Shown: positions 31,113 to 42,860, counted from the first letter of the stretch. The stretch is 64,000 nt of DNA from Pelobates cultripes (GCA_933207985.1 OW240912.1:75637594-75701593); one strand, 5' to 3'. Notes: a model not told the origin generated them from the letters alone. Program-made: numbers and translations.

Positions 31113-32114
31113 TGTGACGAAGTGCCCTTCGCCACTGGTGCCTGGACAGGACTGCTTGCCCGCCTCTTGCCCTGTGACTATGGCCCCTGGGATGTATTGC
31201 CCTTTAAAGACATGATTTGGGCATAATGGATTTGTGTTGTGCTGCTGCTGGCCCTTTAAGAACCATCTGGGGACATACTGTGGAGTTACTGGGTGGCCAC
31301 CATTTCCTGTATCAGAAGCACATGGTGAGAACAATGGATGGCGGCCATTTTAACTCACAGACACTGTTTGGACTTTTCAACACGGTGCCATCTCGCCAGT
31401 ATTTGGTGCACAGAGACATCGTGCAGTGGTTTTGGACTATACAGCAGGGGACACATTATACAGTGATTGTTTTTCATTTAGCCTATATATGTTCTGCAGA
31501 ATCTGCATTAAACTGTATTTTCAAAAGTACTGAACGGATCTGGGTGAATTTTGGATATGTGGTTCACCCAGATCCCCCGGTTCCAAGGATATACTTTTTA
31601 TGGGGTTATTGCATGTTTTGGGGTCCCTGTGATGTATATTTTAGAAGTTATGAATGCTGTAAAAATTGTAATGTTTCTGGCCAGCAGATAATTGAGCTTT
31701 GTGTATTGTAGAAACTCAATTATCTAGCCTGGCCCAGAGGAGGAGTTTTGTGTTGCATAAATTGTGAGTTTTGTGTGCCAGTAAATCAGTCTTGTTCCAG
31801 CATTAAGCCTTGGCTCATGTTTGGGGGAAGGGATACCTACACTCTGGGGATTGCTATAATCACTTACTCCCCAGAGGAAGCTCTTGCAATAGCTTGATTT
31901 GTTCCTGTTCCTGCTCTCTGGGGAAAGAGAGGTTCACCCACTGGAAGCTGGATCCTGGCCTTGGGTACAGGGTGGGTGGAAACAGCAGAGACCCCGGAGC
32001 AGTTGCATCGCTGATGGTGCTGATGGTGTCGGTTGGAGTGCTTGGAGTCCTCAGCGAGCACTAGGAGCATCGATTGGCGGAGGTACTCAGTCGGCGTGCC
32101 AGCGTTCCGTCACA
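31113..32114 (+). mobile_element. Solo LTR, third copy of the family
   Basis: The 1002-bp element starts TGTGACGAAGTGCC and ends TTCCGTCACA, with a perfect 5-bp target duplication ACCAA (31108..31112 and 32115..32119). It is inserted inside the Penelope reverse transcriptase. It shares GTGCTTGGAGTCCTCAG, CAGTAAATCAG and the two family hairpins (31536..31575 and 31679..31734) with the LTR at 325..1162. Confidence 0.88.
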
Positions 32115-32590
32115 ACCAACACATCATCTATGTACCGTTTCCATGTGTGTATGTATTTGGTGAGATGGACGAGGCCCCCAGCAAAGACAACAGCCTTCTC
32201 CCGCCATACTAGATGCAGGTTGGCACACGATGTGGCACAAGCAGTCTTCATCGCAGTCTTCTGCACCTGTAGGAAGAATGTTTTGTCAAATAAAAATAAA
32301 TTATGAGTAAGGATAAACTGTAGCAAGTCTATCACAAATTCAGTGTGTGCTCAATGACCTTCATCTCTCTGTTCAAGAAATTGTTTTGTATGTCTCAACC
32401 CTATTGGGTGCGGTATAGAGGAACAGAGGGACTCGACATCCAGGCTGCATAGATGTGTCCCTTTCAAAATCTGTATTGAGTTTAGGTAGTTCAAGGTCTC
32501 TTTTGTATCCTCAAGGTGGGATGGTAGAGTGGTAACAAAGTCCCTTAAAACATCAAGCGAAATGGTGGCTATCCTTTGTCCAATTGGACT
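32087..32590 (-). pseudogene. Penelope-like RT catalytic fragment
   Basis: In the minus frame the segment reads FLQVQKTAMKTACATSCANL, then KRYIDDVLVV with the catalytic YIDD, the hallmark of Penelope-like reverse transcriptase. The open part is 32335..32087, and upstream RT sequence continues in other frames to 32590. Stops and frameshifts make it inactive. Confidence 0.82.
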
Positions 32591-32865
32591 TATAATAAGC
32601 CCCTTTCCATAACTCTATCTTGGATGTTTGATAGCCTGAAGTCTGACAAATTCAGAATTTTAGTATGTTTTCTTATTGTCTGCCCCTCTTGCCCTGTGAT
32701 CTCAACTGTTGTGTCTGGTATTGGTGGTTCATCTTTGGGGGCGCTGAGCTCTAAAAAATTAACACCTTTCTTCAGGCTGCCCTTTGTATGTGGAGTTTGC
32801 AAAGCTTGCGGATTAGAGTGGGGAGAGTTGGCATATGTGTCCGAAGATTCGTAATCAGAGGTCAT
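32590..32865 (-). pseudogene. Penelope-like N-terminal/RT start fragment
   Basis: The 91-codon frame ends in NLSDFRLSNIQDRVMERGLL, the conserved start of the Penelope reverse transcriptase region. It joins the fragment at 32087..32590 in order. Confidence 0.7.
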
Positions 32866-33078
32866 ATATTGGTCTGAATCAACCTGAAAGACGTTTTAAA
32901 ATTTTCTATAGACGTTACCTGTCTTGTAGTCTTTGGTGTCTCTAATGAATTTGTAATGTTTTCTTGTCTTAATTGTGTTTTTGAATTTATCTAAATTCAT
33001 TTTGAGTTTAGTTTCCAATTGTTCAAATTGATCATCATTTTTAAAATTTTGAATTTTTATGACCTCCTGATCTACTTG

Positions 33079-33438
33079 TTAGTTTATTTTTTGGAGTCTT
33101 TTTGATTCGTATTTATAAATGATCTCCATAAATGTTCTCGAGCATTTATTTGCCGCTTCCTCCCACACTTTAGTAAACTCCTCCTCATCAATATTATTTG
33201 TTGGCATAATTTGTATTCTGAGACCTCTTGGTATCATTGCCTTTTGTAGATAATTTTGTAATGAAGATATTTCCCACCCTACTCTTATTTGTTGTTTAAA
33301 TAGCTTTGATAGCTCCTTAAGGCCTGCTTGTATATTTTCAGTTGTAAGGCTGGGTTCTAATGGTTTACCTGAAAAGACTGTCCCGGCTTCAGCACACCAA
33401 ACTGTGTGGTCCTGTATTTGTGATAGAAAACCTGTCAT
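33079..33438 (-). pseudogene. Penelope-like N-terminal region
   Basis: The 119-codon charged, helical frame lies upstream of the RT fragments in the same element and has no separate motif. Assignment is by position in the element. Confidence 0.5.
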
Positions 33439-33879
33439 CTTTATTATGATTTTTATTTCAAGTCCAAAACGTATAAAATGGTATTAAGACCTAATGAATA
33501 AGAAAAAAACTAAAATAGAAAATAAGGTCTCGTAACAGGGAATTTACCAACTAGCAAGGGCCTAACCCTGAGTATATAATCAAGTTGGAATTACCCTTAT
33601 AAAGATTTTATCTGTTTCCAGGGTGAGAGTGGACAGTATAAACCTGAGATTCACTGTTTAAGGATGATTTCTGAATAATTCTTGATTATGTCCATGCAAG
33701 AATGGGTTCTTTTCTCACTCATGTGAAGATTTTACAATTAATGTTTTATAATCTAAGACACTATCAGAAATCACGTTAGTGATATGCTCCTTTGATCAAT
33801 AATATCCCTGGTTCCCATTGGGGGATATGCTAGACATCCATTTTAGGTACTCTTATAATCCTTATATCACAGGCATTTT

Positions 33880-36220
33880 CGTTTTTTTGTTTTTTTTTTC
33901 AATATCTATTTTTTTTTTGTTGAAATTTACATAGCTTTTCAAGGTACATACAAAACAATATGGAAAGTGCAAACAATATATACAGTACACGAGATACACA
34001 AATTTACATGTGGTTATCGCTGATGGTGTACCTACTTAGGATGAAGACAGGTGTACAGAGATCCTGGCGTACAGTCAAGCTTGAAATGGGACAGGGTACA
34101 ATTCACATATTACATAACAGTGCTAATTCTTTTTTTTTTTGACAATTTTTTTTTCTTCATGTTTCCGTATTTGTATATATTTTTCCACAATTTGACCCCT
34201 AGTGGGGGTGTGAGTATATATTGCAGGAACAGTGCTAATTCTTGCATTTTCAGCTGCGCTCTGGGACAACAGATACAACAAGTATTGCAGAGCATCGCTG
34301 CCATTTAGACTAGGTGGAATCCCTGGTAGAGTATTCCGCCAGCTTGGCATAGTGCCTGTGTCTCCCAGTCTTATTCTCCTCTTTATCAGTGATGAAGCCC
34401 TGCTGTACCTGAGATCCCCTATCTCTTTTGTTGAGTAACCTGGTGTCTATGGCCCAACTCAAGGTAATTGTATTAGAGTTGCTCATGTGTACCTGGAGGT
34501 GTTGATGTAGTAGCACATCCTGCGTGTGAGACGGATATAAATTTAACAGAAAAAATAAAGAAAAGAAAAGGAAAAAGGAGGTGGGTAACATGAATCAAAC
34601 GGTACAAGCTAAGACCGTATCGGTATGTATCTAGTTAGGTGTCATTTGAAATCAGGTGGCGTAAACAGGTAGGTGTTGGAATGTATATAATGTGGGATGA
34701 CTGTGTTATTCTAGGTTCTATGGGGGTTGAGTTTCAGGCGATTGTCTTTTCAGCTCGTCCTCATTTTAGTGTGCACCTCCTCCTTGCCTTTAAGCCTATA
34801 AGCCAAATGCTCGTATTCATATGTGGATTCCACCCTGTTCCACACCTCCACGAATGATGGAACATTAACTCCTTTCCAATGGCTTGCTATACTTGTTTTT
34901 GCTGCCATCAACAGGTGTATGGCAACCACCCTTTGGTGTGTAGAGAAGAGAGTGGGGGATAGATGGAGGAGGTAGCACTCTGGCATGAACGATATTGGTT
35001 TCGACAAGATCAGGGACAGAGCCTCATTTATCCGCTGCCAATACGTCAACAATGTGGGACAATCCATAAAGATGTGCTTAAGAGATCCAGCGTGTAAGCC
35101 ACACCGCCAACACAGAGGGGAAACATTGTGATACATGTGTGCTAGCCGAACCGGGACCAGATACCAACTCATTAGGAGCTTGCAGTATGCTTCCCAGTGG
35201 GAGAGGCTGTGGGAGGATGCTCTAGTTGTTTGTATGGCTTGAAGGCATAGTGGGGTAGGGATGGTGGTGTCAAAGTCCTTCTCTCACTGCTCTATATAGG
35301 TGTGTTTGGTCAGTGGGTCTGCGTCATTTATGGCATTGTAGCATAGAGAGAGGGGTTTTGCTTTTGTAATTTTGCCTATGCAGTGCAGTCCAAAGTTAGT
35401 AAGTCGTGATTCTTTACATTGGTGTACGTTGTGTGCATTTGTTATGTGCTTTAGTCTAATGTAAGTGAAGATGGTTTTAGCTGGTAGGGCGATTTCTTTT
35501 TGCAGCTCTGGGAATGACTTGAGACCTTGGGTGTGTACAGGTTATGTATGGATTCTATGCCTTTTTTTATCCATGGTCCCATGGGTATGTCCTCAGTGCC
35601 AAAAGGATATTTGTGGGGGCAAAAAATATGAGGTTGTCTGTTCCTGTGAGTGTGAGTGCCCACTTCTCCCAGCCGTGGATCAGAAAACGTGTGCTACATA
35701 TGGGTCGGTGTCGTTTAGGGTCCCATTTTGCGTATAACCTCAGCATGTGTTCTAACTTGTTTGGGTGTGAGCATGGATCTTCCAGGTGAAGCCTGATCGG
35801 CGGCTTGGCACTTGACAGGACTCCCAGTCCCTGCGCCAGTATCGTCGCTTTATAGTAAGATTTCACGTTTGGGATACCTAAGCCTCCCTTTGCGGGTGTC
35901 TGCCAAGTTAAGCGCCTCGCTATTCCTGGGTTGTTTTTTTTAAATGTATGTGTTGAAAATGGTTTGGAATCTCTTTAGGATTTTATCTGGTAGCTCCACA
36001 GGGATGGGGCGGAAAAGGTATAGTGCATGGGGTAGCACCATCATCTTGGTAGTATGTATCCTCCACAGCCATAACACCTCTAGACCTTGCCATGTATCTA
36101 ATTGGGCCTGTAATTTGTGGGTTAAGGGTATATGGTTCTCCTGAATTAGTTGTGAATCTGACTTTGCTAGATTAATACCCAGATATTTAAGAGATATTTT
36201 CCTCCAGTCGAAGGGGCGGG
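33880..36220 (-). mobile_element. 5'-truncated L1-like element, ORF2 3' part
   Basis: The minus-strand element is flanked by an 8-bp direct repeat GGCATTTT (33872..33879 and 36221..36228) and has T-rich runs at the left, which is its 3' poly-A end. Minus frames encode ORF2 C-terminal sequence: KYLGINLAKSD near 36190, FRPIPVELPDKILKRF near 35990, then 35866..35567, and an open 140-codon stretch at 35172..34750 with VSPLCWRCG and HIFMDCPTLLTYW, the cysteine-histidine motif of L1-type ORF2. The reading frame is broken, so it is a dead copy. Confidence 0.85.
34750..35172 (-). pseudogene. L1-like ORF2 C-terminal segment
   Basis: The longest intact piece of the ORF2 remnant (140 codons). It contains a CWRCG...H...C zinc-knuckle-like motif and the AKTSIASHWKG block, which I recognise from the C-terminal domain of vertebrate L1/Tx1 ORF2 proteins. 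Confidence 0.78.
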
Positions 36221-36585
36221 GGCATTTTAATTTTTAACATCCCATCTCTGATGAACATTGACTTCTATATAGACTCTATTGAGAGCCGGTCAGTCATTTT
36301 TGTTCATAATCATATAAGAACTTCGGGCAAACAAAACTGCAGGTGTTAACATATCATTTTATTATCTCCTTAGAATATGGATGTATTACTGTGCTCTATC
36401 CTAGTTCACTCCCCGTGACTCAAAGGAATGTGTGTCCAATTCCCTCCATGCCACCATCTTTTTTCGATTTGAGGAACTCTCAAGAGGGGCGGGGCTTGGA
36501 TTTGGGCACCAATATTTAAATACTGCGCTTTAAGTAAGTGGCGCTTTAATAGATGCCCTGGACGAAGGCGCACAAAGCGGTTTTC

Positions 36586-36805
36586 CTGACACTATAGTGC
36601 CCTGAGGGTGGCCCCACCCAGAAGACAGCCATTAGAGGCGCATCTGCGACGCTGGAGGAGAATTTTGCCTCCATCGCGCAGAACGTCCATAGCAGTTTCT
36701 CTGAAACTGTTATGTTTACGTGTGATGGGTTAAAACCTGAGGGACCTGGCACCCAGACCACTTCATTGAGCTGAAGTGGTCTGGGTGACTATAGTGTCCC
36801 TTTAA
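36586..36805. repeat. DNA-transposon (TTAA/ACTATAG family) fragment
   Basis: CACTATAGTGCCCTGAGG at the left and CACCCAGACCACTTC / GAAGTGGTCTGGGTG near a terminal TATAGTGTCCCTTTAA at the right match the ends of 56759..57190. The interior CAGTTTCTCTGAAACTG palindrome is also shared. Confidence 0.65.
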
Positions 36806-36881
36806 CCCCTTAAGGACACATGACATGTGTAACATGTCATGATTCCCTTTTATTCCAGAAGTTTGGTCCTTAAGGGGTTAA
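36802..36881 (+). mobile_element. 80-bp TTAA-type MITE, best copy
   Basis: Starts TTAACCCCTTAAGGACAC, ends GTCCTTAAGGGGTTAA, with perfect TTAA at both ends. It directly abuts, and shares its TTAA with, the transposon fragment to the left. Confidence 0.85.
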
Positions 36882-37189
36882 GGATAGGTTAGTGCTATGC
36901 ACCTATTTCCCTGCCTTTATTCTTTATCCAGCCTACTCCTACTACTGCTTTTTGCTGCTCTTTTGGTAATGAATGGTAATCTGATACAATGTTGCGATAT
37001 TAGTATTACATTAATATTTTTTAGCAGCCTCAGCAGGGCTCTTATACTCTAGTGCACTCATTCCAATTGGGTCCATAATTTAGTGATTTACTTTACTTAC
37101 CCCCTCAGTTTTTAGACATTTAGTTGACATACCCTTTTGCATTTATCCAAGCATTTAATAAAGGAGTTTCCCAATAATTGTGGCATTGG

Positions 37190-37700
37190 TTATGCAAGGG
37201 TATTTGTCTTTGGCGGTTACATAGCTGAAAAGAAACTTGCGTCCATCAAGTTCAGCCTTCCTCACATATGTTTTTGCTGTTGATCCAAAAGAAGGCAAAA
37301 AACCCAGTCTGAAGCGCTTCCAATTTTGCCACAAACTAGGAAAAAAATTCCTTCTTGACCACAAAATAGCAGTCAGATATCTCCTTGGATCAAGCAGCTA
37401 TTACCCCACTAATTAGAAATTATATCCCTGTATGTTATGTTTAAGTATTTATCCAATTGCAGTTTAAACATCTGTAATGACTCTGACCACAAAACCACCT
37501 CTTCAGGCAGAGAATTCCTTATCCTTATTTCTCTTACTGTAAAAAAACCTTTTCTTTGCCTTAGATGAAATCTCCTTTCTTCCAGCCTCAAATCGAGAGT
37601 GTCCTATGTATAGCCCTGTTTATGAATAGATTTCCAGATGAAAGTTTGTACTGGCCCCAAATATATTTGTATAATGTTATCATATCCCCTCTCAGGCACC
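37190..37700. repeat. Long conserved interspersed repeat
   Basis: It contains TTGCGTCCATCAAGTTCAGCC, GTTGATCCAAAAGAAGGC, AATTCCTTCTTGACC and, later, a TTCTCTTACTGTAAAAAAACC block. I recognise this as a very frequent amphibian repeat of about 500 bp, possibly related to the fragment at 2658..2780. Two short minus-strand frames across it are not genes. Confidence 0.6.
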
Positions 37701-38041
37701 GTTTTTCCAAACTAAACAGATTTAATTTTTTTAACCTTTCTTAATAACTAAAATGCTCCATTCCTTTTATCAATTTTGCAGCTCGTCTGGACTTTTTCTA
37801 GTGCCATAATAATCTTTTTAGACTCTCATGTCCCAATAACCAGAGAGCATTTGAAGAGAACCCTTTAAACTCCAGTAAAACAAACACATAGCACACATTC
37901 TAAGTTTTGCTTTGCTTCAGAACTTGAATTATTTCCTCTATCCTTAAAGGGTTAAACGATAGTAGCCTTGGAGCATTTGCTTCCCAGATGTTTCTCTATA
38001 TAAAAAAAATCAAACTGAAGACTATCATAAACAACATTGTG

Positions 38042-38047
38042 TTTATT
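38042..38047 (-). promoter_or_regulatory. Candidate poly-A signal for the minus-strand membrane-protein gene
   Basis: TTTATT on the plus strand gives AATAAA on the minus strand, about 2.1 kb downstream of the stop codon of the candidate terminal exon at 40151..40260. If correct, 38020..40150 is its 3' UTR. This is an inference. Confidence 0.3.
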
Positions 38048-38193
38048 GTTAACAATATACAAGGCATAATACAAATAAGAAAGAATGCTAACAGGTATAT
38101 TCTGCTATAATACCATTATTTAAACAAGCTGGAAAATATTTACACCTCATAGACATATTAGGAGCCTTTGTTCATGACTTATATGCAGATGTA

Positions 38194-38706
38194 GGGTGTA
38201 GCTTATTCAATATTGTATGGGGCCCGGGCTCTGCTTATGGCAAGTCCTGCAGGGTTGTGTGCTGGGAGTCCTGGGTGTAGCTGATTCAATATTGTATGGG
38301 GCCCAGGCTCTGCTTATGGCAAGTCCTGCAGGGTTGTGTGCTGGGAGTCCTGGGTGTAGCTGATTCAATATTGTATGGGGCCCAGGCTCTGCTTATGGCA
38401 AGTCCTGCAGGGTTGTGTGCTGGGAGTCCTGGGTGTAGCTGATTCAATATTGTATGGGGCCCAGGCTCTGCTTATGGCAAGTCCTGCAGGGTTGTGTGCT
38501 GGGAGTCCTGGGTGTAGCTGATTCAATATTGTATGGGGCCCAGGCTCTGCTTATGGCAAGTCCTGCAGGGTTGTGTGCTGGGAGTCCTGGGTGTAGCTGA
38601 TTCAATATTGCATTGGGCCGAGGCTCTGCTTATGGCAAGTCCTGCAGGGTTGTGTGCTGGGAGTCCTGGGTGTAGCTGATTCAATATTGTATGGGGCCCA
38701 GGCTCT
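38194..38706. repeat. 79-bp minisatellite, about 6.5 units
   Basis: Units begin GGGTGTAGCTGATTCAATATTG and recur every 79 bp (38194, 38273, 38352, ...). Copies are nearly identical, with a few changes in the sixth (GCATTGGGCCGAGG). The minus-strand open frame over it is an artefact of a repeat length not divisible by three. Confidence 0.92.
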
Positions 38707-39162
38707 AGTACACTTCTTGAGTTCCATTTAAAATAAAGGATACTTAAAAGGACATTCAACTCTGGATGTGACTCCATTTGAAAGGTTTTTCAGGACCACT
38801 CTTGGGGCCAGCGTCCAAGTCAACGCTCCCTGGGCATAGTCTCCACCAAAAAGTTTTGTAAAATCCCAGTATTGATTAATAATGACAGTTATGAGAAAAG
38901 GCATCTTCTCAGAAATTCTGTTGAGCTTCTTGCAGTCTTTTGTGATCTTCTATTGCCCTCTATGGCATTAGCATATAATTTATGAAGGCTTCTAGCAGAT
39001 GGAGCTAAAGATAGAGCCACCAAGAAAATAGCAGCCCTCGTGAGGGAGGACTTCAGGTATGTAGGTTGTTTTTTTTTGCAAAGATGCTAAAAGTGACAGT
39101 GCCACTTTAAGAAAATAGTTTTTTTTTTAGTTTTTTTGAATTAGATTAATAGAATGCCTTTA

Positions 39163-39199
<37 letters not shown>

Positions 39200-40150
39200 T
39201 ACTTTAATGTATCTATAGATAGATACATTTCTCTCCCCGAATGCTAGAATACAGCCCTGAACATTGTGAGCCTCATGGACTACAATGTGTTATTAAGGGG
39301 AAACTTGACAACATTTACTTTCCCTCTGATCAATGTATAGAAACTGAAACTGAACATTTTATTGGTGAAGGAATGAGGAAGAACAATATTTGCAACATTT
39401 ATATAGAAGCATTCTCCAACTCCCTTATATACCCTATATGGCTGTTTGCACCTAAATATCTTTTCATATATTCATTGTTTAAACATTTATATCACTATAT
39501 AACTGTCTATAACTGTATACATTGCACTATGCTACTTATACGCAGGTCTGAAAAAAAAATACATTTTCCTTGTGCAGAAGATGAGTCTCCATGCTTGTTA
39601 ACACAAGGTGGATGTAAGGCTATGGCCAAAGATTCTTAATGAACCAGCAAAACTCATTTCTTCATGTTAGTCCACAGTCCACTTTTTACTTACATTTTCT
39701 CTGCTGTGTAACTTCTGCTTATTGTTGCCAGTCGGCTTGTTTGGCCAGTCGCACATTTGTGATTTGAGTGTAGGGAGTAAGCTCATATTCCAATAAATAG
39801 CTCTTAGAATGACTGGCTTTTAGGATATTTGTCCATCACAGCTCTTATCTACTCTTATATTTACATCTCTCCTTAGGCCTATATAAAACATTGTTTTACA
39901 TCCATATTTTACTTCCATTTCATTCAAAACTTTTTCATGATTCACTCCTGAATTGCAAAATGTACACATTTAGCACCAGCAGCTATGATAAAATTGCCTC
40001 CTCAACCAAGTTGGCATTTTCGTGTGTTTATTACATGCCTTATTTTCTGCGTCCTCATCTCATTGTATGATGAAGTGTGAGTGTTGGAGGAGGCTTATTG
40101 GATTGTATTCAGTGATCTTAAAATTAAGATAATTCTAAGGTGTTCTGTCA
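38707..40150. other. Possible 3' UTR of minus-strand gene; (TA)n/(GA)n microsatellite inside
   Basis: No coding frame was recognised. It includes a TATA/GAGA microsatellite at 39166..39200. It could be the 3' untranslated region of the candidate exon at 40151..40260. Confidence 0.35.
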
Positions 40151-40260
40151 TTACACTGCATTACTGTTATAGCGTTTCCTACAACAACAGACGAGGAACA
40201 GCAAAATAATAACCAATAGCAATAGCAGGATCACAGCCACGATCAGTCCAGTTGTGGTTT
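40151..40260 (-). CDS. Candidate terminal exon of an unidentified single-pass membrane protein
   Basis: On the minus strand a splice acceptor (TTTTCTTGCAG) is followed by 110 nt that, with the first two bases completing a split codon, encode 35 residues and a TAA stop. The peptide is a short T/G stretch, about 20 hydrophobic residues (L-I-V-A-V-I-L and more leucines), then three cysteines and a basic stop-transfer CCCRKRY ending NSNAV. That is the classic end of a type I membrane protein: transmembrane helix, palmitoylatable cysteines, positive tail. It is too short for ordinary ORF calling. The upstream exons were not found, and I do not recognise the family. A chance hydrophobic ORF remains possible. 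Confidence 0.45.
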
Positions 40261-41498
40261 CTGCAAGAAAATATGGTGCACAATGTCACAGAAATGTATG
40301 CATATCAGCCTATTGACATTGCGTATTATCACATTCTGTTTATCTCATTAAACATTAATTTGCTTATTGAATGAACACACTTGTAGGACCCTGTTAAGCA
40401 AGTCAAAGTAATCCACCACCATTCACAATTTATTTTCGACTGAGCAATTTACTAGTGGCCTCCTTTGCTGAGCAATGAGCAGGTGGACAAGCCTGAGCTG
40501 TTTATTGGCCTAAAGAGTCTCTATCTAATTAGTCTCGAAAACACCACCAGTTCACCAGACATCAATACCATATTGGAGTGAAATTAATTGCCAGCAACAT
40601 CACTAGGGCCAACAGGCTGGCATTATACATGTCTGTAACAAGTTCTTGCTCATACAGATTTTTCTTATTCTGCTAACTTTATACTTATTTATACTTACCT
40701 ACTTGGACTTAGACTGCTGCAGAACACAGTCCAAGAGGGAGTCTGTGGATGTTGAACTGACCTATCAGGACAGTGTGTGGATAGTCCATGCCATTGCCTC
40801 AGGCAAAGCTGTTAATTTATTGTACTTGGATTGAGATGCATGTCCATCATGCTTGAGCAGTTTATGGCCAACCCCCAGATCTCAACACTCAGTTCACCCA
40901 CTAATATCCACCTCTCCTACCTTTACTTACCAAAGTCATGAATCTTTTAATAAAGCAATCCCACATAGCTATGTATAGTAAATGTCTGAGACATGACACT
41001 CCTCATATATTGTACCACGGCCTCTTACATCTGACAGTAGTGCATTCATACTACAGGCCTTGACATAGCCAGCTAGACCTACAGGGCCACTACATTCACA
41101 CTGCAACTCTTATATTCAGTAAGGCTCATTTACTAGGATCAGCAATCATTGTTAGAAGACTCTCTCTTTTTACGCCACTGCAATATATTATTCATGTTGT
41201 GTCAGAGTATTGCAAAAATAAGAAACCTTTCCCATTGTATTTCTCTGTGTGAGATCATTATCTTTACTTTTATCTCCATTTTTGGTTGGCCTAATGAACC
41301 ACAGATTGGCTTAAGCCCACTTCTCTGTCTGTTGCCACCCATACTAACATATCGTGATCTGTGTTGATTCACTTCAATTTATTGATGCGGCATCATATCT
41401 CACAGATTTCTCTATTTAGTAGAGACATAACAGGTAAATCCATGAAGTATAGATATTTTCATGTGTGGATTAAAATAAATTTGATTTGTATGTCCTGA
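40261..41498. other. Noncoding stretch, nothing recognised
   Basis: No exon, RNA gene or repeat boundary could be supported. Upstream exons of the minus-strand membrane-protein candidate could lie here or further right. Confidence 0.4.
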
Positions 41499-41516
41499 CA
41501 CACACACACACACACA
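41499..41516. repeat. (CA)n microsatellite
   Basis: A short perfect ACACAC run immediately left of the Tc1-like element. Confidence 0.8.
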
Positions 41517-41528
41517 AACCTGTATTTA

Positions 41529-42440
41529 CAGCTCTGGAAAAAAATTAGGAGACCACAACAAAATTATCAATTTCTCGAATTCTACTATTTATAGGTATGT
41601 GTTTGAGTAAAATATATATAAAAAAAATTCTATAAATTACTAACAAAATTTCTTTCAAATTCCAAATAATAATATTGTTATTTTGAGCATTTATTTGCAG
41701 AAAATTAGAATTGCTCAAAATACCAAAAATGATGCAATGTTTGAAGACCTTGAATAATGTAAGGAAAACAAATAGGTATTCATGTTTAAATAATGTTTTT
41801 ACTTAGGAAGAGTTCGGAAATCAATATTTGTTGGAATAACCCTGATTTTCTTTCACAGCTTTCACGCATCCTTGCATGCTCTCTACCAGTCTTTCACATT
41901 GCTGTTGAGTGACTTCATGCCATACCTGGTGCATAAATTCAAGCAACTTTGTTTTAATGGCCTGTGACCAATCATTTTCCTATTGATCCTAAGAGGTATT
42001 CAATGGGTTTCGGGTATGGAGATTGCATTGGCAGTGACAAAGTCTTGATCTGGTGGACCTCAATGCATACCTTGATTGACCTGTCTGTGTGGCATGAAGC
42101 ATTGTCCTGCTGAATAAACCAATCCTCAGTTGACAGAACTTCGTCACAGCAGAAGGAAGCACATTTTCTTCCAAGATAACCTTGTACATGGCTTGATTCA
42201 TGTGTCCTTCACAAAGATGAATCTGCTTGTTTCCAGCCTTGCTTAACCACCACCCCATCATCACTAATCCTCCAACAAATTTCACAGTGGGTGAAAGATA
42301 GCGTGGCTTGTGAGACTTTCCGGGTCTCAATTTAACCATTATACAATCAAGTCTTGGGCAAAGTTGGAAATTGGACCCATCAGAGATTACCTTACTCAAA
42401 TTCTTATGGACTTTGGCAGACGTCAGCCTAGCTTGTCTTT
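41529..42440 (-). mobile_element. Tc1/mariner element, decayed, one end kept
   Basis: The left end after a TA dinucleotide reads CAGCTCTGGAAAAAAATTAG followed by GAGACCAC, a terminal inverted repeat I recognise from vertebrate Tc1-like elements. The matching right end is absent, so the element is truncated or rearranged. Confidence 0.8.
41820..42440 (-). pseudogene. Tc1-like transposase remnant
   Basis: The minus frame 42399..41989 reads VISDGSNFQLCPR, LSPTVKFVGGLVMMGWW, IHLCEGHMNQAMYKVILEENVLPSA, the DDE-domain region of Tc1-like transposases around the second catalytic aspartate. The sequence after that is frameshifted, and the N-terminal DNA-binding part is not recognisable. It is inactive. 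Confidence 0.82.
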
Positions 42441-42860
42441 GCCTTTCATTGATGGACTGTTTTTTTCTAGCTTTGCATGACTTCAGCCCTGCTCTTATGA
42501 GTTTGTTTCAAACTGTTCTTGCAGTGCACTTCACCTCAGCTGACATTTGCTATTATATTTGTAGGTCACTTTATGTCATTCTACAGTTGTTGAGTGACAG
42601 TCGTATGAGCTGGTGGTCATCACGGCCAGAGAAGGGTCATTACTGCCTGATACTTACTGTATCCCTCTGCCAGTAATTTTCTTTTTTATTCCAATTACTT
42701 TTAAGGTACTACAAGCACAGTTTTTGCCATCCAGCTGGTCCTATTGCGAGAGAGATGACCACTCCAGTGGTTTTTATACTTCCCCTCATTAAAAAAGATT
42801 TGGTTCAGGTGATAACCTAATCAAAACCTTATAAAAGCGGCACTGTCATGCCGAACTGTC

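Larger units (their letters stand above)
27912..33590 (-). mobile_element. Penelope-like element, broken, with nested insertions
   Basis: Minus-strand protein fragments in the order N-terminal region (33438..33079 and 32865..32590), reverse transcriptase (32335..32087 and 31107..30925), post-RT linker (29227..28835) and GIY-YIG endonuclease (28636..28298) define a Penelope-like element. A repeat of about 60 bp (AGGTCTCGTAA.AGGGAATTTACC..., ending ATATAATCAAG) occurs at both ends (27917..27975 and 33523..33586), fitting element terminal repeats. The reading frame is interrupted by stops and frameshifts, so the element is dead. It is split by an L1-like insertion (29248..30920) and by a solo LTR (31113..32114). 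Confidence 0.85.

Noticed and set aside
38523..38777. 84-codon minus-strand frame
   Set aside because: Produced by the 79-bp minisatellite; repeated peptide changes phase with the unit.
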